Source of the DNA: Gnetum montanum | Lineage: Eukaryota > Streptophyta > Gnetopsida > Gnetales > Gnetaceae | Direction of reading: 5' to 3' | NCBI GenBank assembly: GCA_015680685.1 | Contig: MNCI01011495.1 | Coordinates: 294,316 to 330,753, forward strand | DNA: 36,438 bases | Shown here: one piece after another, positions 29,404 through 36,438 of the stretch | Layout: the number at the start of each line of letters is the position of its first letter | How positions within the stretch are numbered: position 1 is the stretch's first letter | Made by a program: the position numbers and the translations under genes | Notes under the pieces: generated by a model | The model's input: the letters and a program-made list of their open reading frames with translations, nothing else | Told to the model about the DNA's origin: nothing | The model's database searches: none

Positions 29404-29404
29404 N

Positions 29405-29708
29405 ATTAGTGAATGAGTATCTTATGCCAATTTTGGTTTACACTATTACATTGAAATTCTAAACTTTTTTACAACAATATATATCCCCAAGACATATATA
29501 ATTAAATTAGAGCTTTATAACAAAACATTGCCACTACAATCAAATCCATAACTTGGCACATCCAAATAGTTCTAGAAGAATTGTTCTATTAGAAAGTGCT
29601 ACCTAATGAAATTTATTAGTTGTCATCATCATCATTATCCTAGCCTTGTTTTAAAAAAATAAGATTGAGTAAATTTATTAGTATACAATGAAATTGTATA
29701 AATACAAA
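29405..29708. other. Spacer right of E3
   Basis: AT-rich with a short cat-repeat (tcatcatcatcattatcc near 29622). No gene seen. Because of the gap, the E3 right target duplication cannot be located. Confidence 0.4.
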
Positions 29709-29850
29709 TGAGGTTTTAACTTAAAGGCAAGACTCTTGACTTAAAATTTTAAATTATGAATTTGATTTGGTAGGTAATACTAAGTTATAAATTTTTAATT
29801 GAACTATATGTCCTAGGGGTAAATATTCTTTTAAAAAATATTTCAGGCTT
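29709..29850 (+). mobile_element. SINE relic (copy S3)
   Basis: gaggttttaacttaaaggcaagac forms an A-box-like start, and gaatttgatttgg near 29758 lies at the B-box place. The body taatactaagttataaattt matches S1, and the tail aactatatgtcctaggggtaa with T/A runs matches S2. It links the other two relics into one family. Confidence 0.55.
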
Positions 29851-31586
29851 CATTAGCTTTCTTCAAAAAAATTGTATAAATATACTTTGTTAATGTTGAA
29901 TTTTATTTAATAAATCTAAATGATATACTTATAGATTTGTATGTTAGAAAAACATAACTAAAATATAAAAGGATAATCATGCAATAAAAATTAACAAAGA
30001 AAATATTTGGAGAGCATATGATGATCATTTCAAAGGTTTTCAAGTAATAGATTTTTGGTAATATTGCATTCTAGTATGGTGTCATGGCTATTACTATGGT
30101 AGCCAAGTCCAATGGAGGCTTAGCAAAATCTATTTTTATAGAGGGATATTTGTCATTTATGGAGTTCCTCAATGGTCTCCTTTATATGGAAGTAGAGAAG
30201 CTAAATTTGTAAAATGACATAGACTTTATTATAGTAAGGATGGATGAGGGTTTTAAGGTTTTGATCTTAGAGAAGACATTGACAATATGACAATATCATT
30301 TTAAGAACAAATTAGTTGAAATTTTTTCAAGTTAGACACCCTCATTTTAAGACATGAAAGCCTAGAAAAAACATGCATGGTCTTCTATTATTTCAAAGGT
30401 TATACTATTTAAAGGTAATGTAGTATTTTTTTTTGAATTTGAATTGTAATAAGAGTTGGAAATGTGATTATGCAAGTTGAAAAGTGCAAATCTAGTTTTC
30501 TCCTAGTATAGATAGAAAAGACATAATAGTCAATGCTGTAAAACATTTTGTCATTTAAATACAACTTCTCAATCCAATAGTGGAATTTTGGTTAGGAGTT
30601 TTGAGTAGCCTAGCGGTGTGTTTTGGGGTTACTCTCCATTAATAACTAGATTCTCAAAGGATTTTCAAGCCCTATTTTTTTGCATTATGTTTGCATGGAG
30701 GAGGTTGTGAAGCTTGATTGACAAGTAAAGCTTGAAAGATCCCATGGTTCATTTTTTAAGCATATCATGTTTGAAAATTTCCTAGGATTTGTGTTAAAAG
30801 AAACATCTTAATCTCTTATCTAACTAAATCCTCAACCTAGTATCATTGCATGAAAAATCCAAATAAAAAGGATGGAAAGGGCTTTGAGTAATTCATAAAT
30901 TCCTCTAATAATGACAAGCCTGAAATGAAGGATAATCCATGATTAGTAAGGATTAGAAGTTGTGGAATAAGCTCATATTAAAAGCAAAGTTAGAAAAATC
31001 TCAAGGACTAGAATTTATTTTAGAATCATTGGGAAGTAAGTTTTTGGTCATCCCTTAGTCTAAGAAATGATGTTTGGAAGTCTAAATTTTGACTCTCCTA
31101 ATGGTAGAACACATTTGATAGTCAAAAATAATTTTTGCTGTAATGTAGAACATTGGCATTGGTCATGAAGGGTAGCAAGGACTTAAAAGTCTTTACCTTC
31201 TCATGTAATGCATCTAGCAAGACAAGGATCCCCTTGATCTACAATAGCATAATCCTAGACATTCCCTAGGGACTATATCTAGGAATCACATTTTGAAAGA
31301 CATGAGTGAAAATGGGAAGCAAGACATCAACAATAAATTTTTCAAATACCACAAGGTAGAAGCTTAGGAGAAATAAAATTCACAAATGCAAGAAGACCGA
31401 GAAGGATCAATAAGAGAATACTGCTTAATGAAATCATGAAACTTCTTTTATGAATGTTCATAAGTTGCATAATCTAGATAAGTTGTTTTCTTATAGAAGT
31501 TAATTGTTCATGAGAAAAATAATGTTTTTCTTTTAGAAGAAATAAAGTTGTCTATCTAGCTTTCCTTTCCTTAACATTGGGGAAGT
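29851..31586. other. Spacer with no recognised gene
   Basis: AT-rich, stops in all frames, no domain recognised on either strand. A weakly purine-rich ggggaagt at about 31580-31587 precedes TGTTGGGAG and could be a polypurine tract next to an LTR start. Confidence 0.4.
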
Positions 31587-31793
31587 TGTTGGGAGCCCAC
31601 CATGAGTGTTAGTGTGGGGATTGTGGTACAATGGATGCTAGGTTTGTAACTTCATATTCTTTTGTATGATTTTTTATTATATGAATTATCATGAAGCATT
31701 TTAACATTCTTAATGTCTATGGACCCATCTCTTGTAGCAATAAAGATGCCTTCATTCCCAAGATTTTCGATATTTCTATTGCCAGGGTTTAGG

Positions 31794-32005
31794 TGATTAG
31801 TAGAGATTAGAATATGCTTAGAAGAAATTCTAACAAATTTGATGGTTTTCTTAATATAAGAGAGAGTAATTTCTTTAAATATTTGAAGATAAGGAGTGAT
31901 ATGATTAGTAGAGATTAGAATATTCTTAGAAGAAATTCTAACAAATTTGATGGTTTTCTTAATATAAGAGAGTAATTTCTTTACATATTTGAAGATAAGG
32001 AGTGC
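31794..32005. repeat. 108-bp tandem duplication
   Basis: Copy one, 31794-31901, and copy two, 31902 to about 32005, both start tgattagtagagattagaat and differ by a few substitutions and a four-base deletion in the second. A 126-codon minus-strand frame crosses both (31652-32032). Its conservation between copies just follows from the recent duplication and it resembles no protein I know. Confidence 0.8.
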
Positions 32006-32517
32006 TATGGTAGAGCTAATAGTCCTAGACATTCATTTCTCATGGAAATGCACAATGGAAAATCAATAGAACACATCCATACTTGATTGCTTTTTTGTCT
32101 CTAACTCTCTATAGAGAAGCTTATCTTTAATTAACTCGGATCTTCTATAGTTTCTCTTAAACCACTATCCAATCTAGTGTCAAATCAAAATTGTTCAATG
32201 TCATTCCTACTACTTTCATTTTGAGAATTTATGAATTAAATATTTGAAGTTGTAGGAGAAATTTGTTGCAATTTGAGATATGAATCACCCTTGCTAGGGA
32301 TCTAGGATCATTATTGGTATAGGAACACCACTTCTAATTCCCTTTCTTCATCCCTATAGATAGTTTTTGTAGGTTTTGGGTGTTGGAAGGGCATCTTGGA
32401 GGTCAAGAAGATGTCTTGGTTGAGAATTAGGATGAGATAGAAAACATCACATATGCCTTTAAGAAATCTTCACTAAAAGCTAACTTTTGACAGGAGATGA
32501 CTCATACCTAAAGGAGA

Positions 32518-32650
32518 TGTCTCAGCTAATGAGGAGACATATCAGCCTATTCAAAGATGTCTTAGGTGAGACATTCTAGATTTCAAGAGACATCTTAACA
32601 AAGTTGTTTCAAATCTAGTGGAGATGTCTCACATCTCAAGGAAATGTCTC
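32518..32650. promoter_or_regulatory. Cluster of six TGTCTC / GAGACA motifs
   Basis: TGTCTC occurs at 32518, 32625 and 32645, and its complement GAGACA at 32534, 32568 and 32587, with near-matches around them (for example at 32410 and 32557). TGTCTC is the classic auxin response element core. The cluster lies 140-280 bases upstream of the putative E4 TATA box, in the U3 position. It may equally be an old degenerate tandem repeat. Confidence 0.5.
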
Positions 32651-32792
32651 CTACTACTAGAAGATGTTTCAACCAAATGATAAGTTTCAAAGGAAGACGT
32701 ATTAAAAAAGATGGAGATAATGCATATGATCAAGAAAAATTTTGAGTTGGTAGTTCCAAAGTAGGAAATAGCAAAAAAAATATGAGAAAAAA

Positions 32793-32800
32793 TATAAATA
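32793..32800 (+). promoter_or_regulatory. Putative TATA box of E4 LTR
   Basis: TATAAATA on the plus strand, about 480 bases before the primer site. In such AT-rich DNA this rests on position as much as on sequence. Confidence 0.45.
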
Positions 32801-33273
32801 GTTTGGAATCTCTAGATTGAACATAAGGAAGGATTTCTAGGATTCTTGCCTTCTATTTCCAATAAATATTGTATGTCTTTAATCATGTTTTGGGCATGAG
32901 ATGATATGTAATAATATGAGAGTGATGTGAGAGCATAAGCTAAGAATGCATGTGTGTATGTAGCTCTATGGTCAATTTTGTATGTGTTTGGACTATGTAT
33001 GTTTCTTGTGTACCTATGTAAGTCTGATCTCATTTGGTTATACCTTGTATTGAGAAAAAAGTTTGTGTGGTTATAAACCCTCATGCTCTACAATATCATT
33101 GAGTGTTTATGAGTGGATTGTGGCTTTGGAACCATTAATTTGTAATCTTATTTACATTAATTGAAGATAGATAGTTTTCTTATTTTATAGAAATTTGAAT
33201 TTTATTTCATTAGAATTGGATTTAGTGAAATTTGAAGGTTAAATTAATAGGAGTCAACATGCTCTATTGTTAT

Positions 33274-33284
33274 TGGTATCAGAG
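33274..33284 (+). promoter_or_regulatory. Primer binding site, initiator tRNA-Met type
   Basis: TGGTATCAGAG matches the first 11 bases of the common plant LTR-retrotransposon site complementary to initiator tRNA-Met. A gag start follows 50 bases on. Confidence 0.75.
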
Positions 33285-33336
33285 AGTATAGTTTGATTAT
33301 GCTTGGAAATTGGTTGCATATTTTTGTCAAGTTTAG

Positions 33337-34580
33337 ATGGTACCTAAGAAGAAATAGATTTAAGCCCTAAACAAAGATATGGATAGCATGAATTTTTCCT
33401 TTCAAGTAATGGTTTCTTGATTAGATGAGGTTAGTGCCAAGGTAGATAGGAATGTAGGTCCCAACTATCTTTAGACTTGTGTAGATGATAAGCATTCACA
33501 TTTGAATGGTAATGAAAAAGTGTCTCAACTTGATGAAGGAGGAGAAAATGATGAGAAAGAATAATCTAGCTATGGAATTATTGAAACCCATTAGCTAAGG
33601 ATTCCAATGGGAGGGAATCCATTTTCTTAGACCAAAGTTTCAAGAGATCCATAACTAGCATTAACTTCTTCTGATGATAAGCTTGATGATGAGAATGAAG
33701 CAATGCTTACTAGAGCATTCAGAAATTCTACTAGACTTTTGAATGTAGAACTGAAAACTTTAAATAATGTAGAGGAACCAATGCTTTCTCAAGTTGGTTG
33801 AAGTACTTAACAAGTACTTTGAGTTGAAATATGTACCAAATTAATTAAGGGTATCAATTGGTAAATTCAACAAAGAAGGTATGGCTTCTACTTGGTGGAA
33901 AATGGAATCCAAAGTTTATAAAAGATAAAATGGTCAATCTATCAGAGATTGGAATTGGATGAAATAGATATTAAGAATAAAATTTAAGTAGTCTCGGAAA
34001 AGGTAAGAGATGATCATGAATATGAAATTCCTAAGAACATATGACAAAAACATCAAAGAGGTTTACATCATATTTTGTGAACTATTTCGTGAATCTAAGA
34101 TAAACTGCAAGGAATATGAATAGGTTTCAATCTTTCTAAAAGGTCTTAAAATGACGTATCAGTAGAAGCTATCATTCTATAAGCCATAAACTCTTGATAA
34201 GGCTTATGATTTGGCACTCAAGGGAAAAAACTCAATGGATTTGAAAATAGGAGCAAACAAGCTTTATAGGGGGAGGACAAGGGATCCACTCCCAAATTTA
34301 ATAATGAGAATGATAACCATGATATGAAGATAGAAAAAGATGATGAAAAGGGTAAATCCAAGAAGGACCAAGGCAAGAAAAGAAAGGATCAAGGTAAAAA
34401 CTCATCCAAGATTTAGTGCTTCAAATGTGGAGAATGGGTATACAAGCAACAAAAATGTCCACTTCACAAGGTAGCCAAGGGCAAGGATGTACAAACCATA
34501 GAGGTAGAAAGGACATCAAACCAAGATCTTAAAAGTGGTAATCCTAATGCTTCCAAAATTGAGAAATTTTTTGAATTAAA
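33337..34580 (+). pseudogene. E4 gag (decayed)
   Basis: The start is likely ATG 33337-33339 (MVPKKK). Recognisable stretches are SSDDKLDDENEAMLTRAFRN near 33668-33728, a badly broken core region, a Lys/Asp-rich stretch KSKKDQGKKRKDQGKN near 34357-34403, and the zinc knuckle CFKCGEWVYKQQKCP at 34417-34461. The knuckle has the spacing C-x2-C-x4-H-x4-C, but with Tyr for His (a C-to-T change). A TAG stands just before the first Cys. It is consistent with a Ty3-type nucleocapsid. Many stops and frameshifts. Confidence 0.7.
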
Positions 34581-34593
34581 TTCTTGTGCATTC

Positions 34594-34818
34594 ATGAGGA
34601 ATGTGAATAGAGGAGACCATCCTACTAGAAAATTGTTATTTCATATTGAAACTAGATGTTTACTTAGTATGGGATGGATTCATACTTTAATTGACGGGGA
34701 AGCCCAAGAAAATGTTATTTTGTCTAAATTAGTTGCTAAATTGGGTTTGATAATTTTTGTAACAGGAATAAAATCTTGTTCTAAGATAGCTTGGTTACTT
34801 GTTTTAGGTGTTTGCTAG
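34594..34818 (+). pseudogene. E4 aspartic protease relic
   Basis: The frame reads PTRKLLFHIETRCLL, then WIHTLIDGEAQENVILSKL. The catalytic Asp codon is 34693-34695. The expected D-S-G has become D-G-E, so the enzyme would be inactive. Spacing and context after the gag knuckle support a retropepsin. The frame ends at TAG 34816-34818 and similarity stops there. Confidence 0.65.
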
Positions 34819-34830
34819 TCGTTGGTTCCA

Positions 34831-35460
34831 CCAAGGCACAAATACCCCCAAATAGCTTTTGTTGATTTTACATGATCTAATTATGACTAAATATATATTT
34901 TCTATTAAATACTTAAAAGTATTTCTTTGTTTATGATTATTAGCTTCCTCTTCTAACTCTCTTTCAACATTAATGATGAAAATAAATTTCTTTCCATTCA
35001 TTTAGCTCTAAAGTTAACATAGCTCGGATAGTAAACAAAACATTTTTTAGAATATATCATTCCTTGAATTTGACCAATTTGTGAACATACTTATTAAAAG
35101 ATATATGTTGTAAAAGTTATGTTCTACAGAGTAGAAATATCATATCAAAAAATTATTCTAAAAGCCTAAAATCATATTAAGAATGACATAAATTCTAGAT
35201 GAAGATCATTTAGAAGTGACACTTTAAGATGTTATCTTATTCAATGAGAATAACAAAAATAAGCTAAACCTTCCGTATTAAAAGAAAACAACTTATTTCA
35301 AAACCTATTATTTAGTAAAACACAGCTACATATCAATTAGGATAAATAAATAAAGAAATTTATCTAATATTAATAATCATTGAGAAAAATAGCCAAAACT
35401 TGAGCTCTAATTTTATCATTAGACAAGCAAATATAAAGAGAAATTCTATTGAAAAAATTG
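34831..35460. other. Spacer with no recognised feature
   Basis: AT-rich. A 65-codon minus-strand frame at 34804-35001 contains GVFVPWWNQRL but matches nothing I can name, and overlaps the protease relic. Confidence 0.35.
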
Positions 35461-36060
35461 AGCTTTTTCACTTTCCAAATAGTGTTTCGATATCCCTAGG
35501 CCTTAGCAAGCTATGCTAGTGGAAGCTTGAAGACCTTCCCTATTTCTAGGTGTGTCCATAACTTACCACTAAGCAATTTCTCATTGTATTAACAATATTT
35601 CACTTTTTTTTATATTAGATTTGATGAGGCCATATAGCTCATATTCTTTCTTGACACTGATGTTGATGAAGCATTTCATATATTCTCTGAAGCAGAGATT
35701 ATCTTTTTCATAAATGGTTTTAGTTATTATGTGATTGATAACATCCCTTACAATGTTAGCCCTAGTTCTACAATTAAGCTTGTGGGATCATATCTTCTCA
35801 TAAACTTCATGCTAGTGCTCCATTGTCTCTAAACCTTTGAGGTCTATTTTCTTAATCAAGTCATAATCTTCATCAAAGTTGAATAATCTTTTCTCATCCT
35901 ATTCTAAATATATGCACCCAATATAAATATATTTTTGTAGCTGATATATGTTCAACTTAAAATGTTGACGATAAGATAAGAAATTGAAGGTATCAATATC
36001 CTAAAACTTCTACAATGCTTCTTCTCTTTCTTTTTGTAAAATCTTAAGCTAAAATTTTGA
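35461..36060 (-). pseudogene. Unrecognised coding relic
   Basis: One minus-strand frame stays protein-like for about 200 codons in spite of some nine stops. Successive pieces are DIDTFNFLSYRQHFKLNIYQ (35941-36000), DEKRLFNFDEDYDLIKKIDL (about 35840-35900), HEVYEKI, ANIVRDVINHIITKTIYEKD (35701-35760), NLCFREYMKCFINISVKKEY (35641-35700) and ELYGLIKSNIKKSEILLIQ. The composition (Lys, Glu, Tyr, Ile, Leu) and the single frame suggest a once-real protein, mostly helical. I recognise no family. It could be part of another transposable element. Function unknown. Confidence 0.4.
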
Positions 36061-36315
36061 AGAACTTCACAAAAGGAGATTTTCTTGCACTTGTAGTGTA
36101 GCTATTACTTTGGCCTACTACAATGGTTAGTTTTTACTTAATACTAGCTTTGTGATTCAAAATCCAACATGGATCTATTAGTTAATATTTGAATCTTTGT
36201 TTTTAATTTGCTTTTTTAAAGATAGGCTATTTGAATCATTTTTCAACACATGTTGTATGCCTCTAAATTCATCAAGAAAATTTTTTGATGCCATTAATAA
36301 CTACAAGCTTTAATA

Positions 36316-36438
36316 TGTGATGAGACACGACTTGCACTAGGCCGCGATATTGCGTCTTCTCCTGCGATATCGCGTACGCGATATCGCGTCCCGCCGCCAT
36401 ATCTATAAATAAGAGGCGACACTCCCTTCATTTCCCAA
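36316..36438 (+). promoter_or_regulatory. CpG-rich palindromic promoter-like region at window edge
   Basis: After an AT-rich spacer the sequence changes to CpG-rich DNA. Three copies of gcgatatYgcgt occur near 36343, 36364 and 36378. The last two form a perfect 24-base palindrome at 36364-36387. A TATAAATAA box follows at 36404-36412. It could be the U3 of a younger LTR (tgtgatgagac at 36316 might be its start) or a gene promoter. The window ends too soon to tell. Confidence 0.5.

Larger units (their letters stand above)
28611..29404. other. Misoriented assembly segment bounded by single-N gaps
   Basis: Ns at 28611 and 29404 bound 792 bases carrying, on the plus strand, the end of the E3 5' LTR, its primer site, leader and gag N-terminus, while E3 itself is on the minus strand. 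The last 195 bases duplicate the left neighbour in reverse. Turned over, the segment continues E3 gag into its leader and LTR, and the true gap (most of the 5' LTR) then falls at 29404. Confidence 0.88.
31588..34830 (+). mobile_element. E4: truncated Met-primed Ty3 element (LTR, gag, protease)
   Basis: A tRNA-Met-type primer site at 33274-33284 is followed on the plus strand by gag with a CCHC knuckle and a protease relic, so a 5' LTR must lie to its left. The TATA box at 32793-32800 fits that LTR. Its left end is uncertain: TGTTG at 31588 and CAACA at 33255-33259 could be the two ends, but CAACA is 14 bases from the primer site, which is unusual. RT and later domains are absent after about 34830. 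The Met primer suggests a lineage other than E1-E3. Confidence 0.6.

Noticed and set aside
31652-32032. A 126-codon minus-strand frame with an internal 36-residue repeat
   Set aside because: The repeat follows from the 108-bp duplication, and nothing about the protein or its surroundings supports coding.
32812-33084. A 90-codon minus-strand frame
   Set aside because: It lies in the presumed LTR between TATA box and primer site and has an odd Tyr/His-rich composition with no homologue known to me.
1-36438. CRISPR arrays, bacterial operons, riboswitches or a host gene with introns
   Set aside because: No regular spacer-repeat array, ribosome binding sites or splice-linked exons were seen; everything recognised is plant retroelement sequence.

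Overview
The window looks like intergenic DNA from a large, repeat-rich seed-plant nuclear genome. I see no intact host gene. It is AT-rich and made almost entirely of decayed LTR retrotransposons. Their typical plant features are an Athila/Tat-like Ty3 (gypsy) family with a tRNA-Asp-type primer site, chromovirus-like relics, and tRNA-derived SINE relics. Heavy decay and little removal would fit a gymnosperm, but the sequence does not prove that.

Layout. (1) About 1-7724: element E1, minus strand, with its 3' end beyond the left edge: integrase (about 640-1740), RNase H (2033-2420), RT (2421-3064), protease (3774-4343), gag (4841-6734), primer site (6851-6870), 5' LTR (6871-7724). (2) 7725-10731: AT-rich spacer, a SINE relic and a plus-strand chromovirus RT/RNase H relic. 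(3) 10732-17284: element E2, minus strand, complete from LTR to LTR with a 4/5-matching target-site duplication, but with pol deleted. (4) 17285-17977: spacer with a second SINE relic. (5) 17978-29403: element E3, minus strand: 3' LTR, polypurine tract, an unrecognised 3' ORF, integrase, RNase H, RT, protease, gag, and only a 25-base stub of the 5' LTR at an assembly gap. (6) 29405-31586: spacer with a third SINE relic and no gene seen. (7) About 31588-34830: plus-strand remnant of a Met-primed Ty3 element (LTR, primer site, gag, protease). (8) 34831-36438: AT-rich spacer, an unrecognised minus-strand coding relic, and a CpG-rich palindromic promoter-like sequence at the right edge.

Two segments bounded by single Ns (3066-3772 and 28612-29403) are in the wrong orientation. 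Each begins or ends with an exact inverted copy of its neighbour (151 and 195 bases). Each restores the protein order of its element when read on the other strand. They are best explained as scaffolding or gap-filling errors, not biology.

All the coding regions are pseudogenes. Where ancestry can be judged, the damage is mostly C-to-T and G-to-A. Several nonsense codons sit at the same sites in different copies, which points to spread of already defective lineages helped in trans, or to recurrent mutation at methylated sites. The points most worth a second look are these shared stops, the unknown 3' ORF of E3, the arginine/serine-rich gag segment with its shortened zinc knuckle, and the palindromic or repeated motifs just upstream of TATA boxes.
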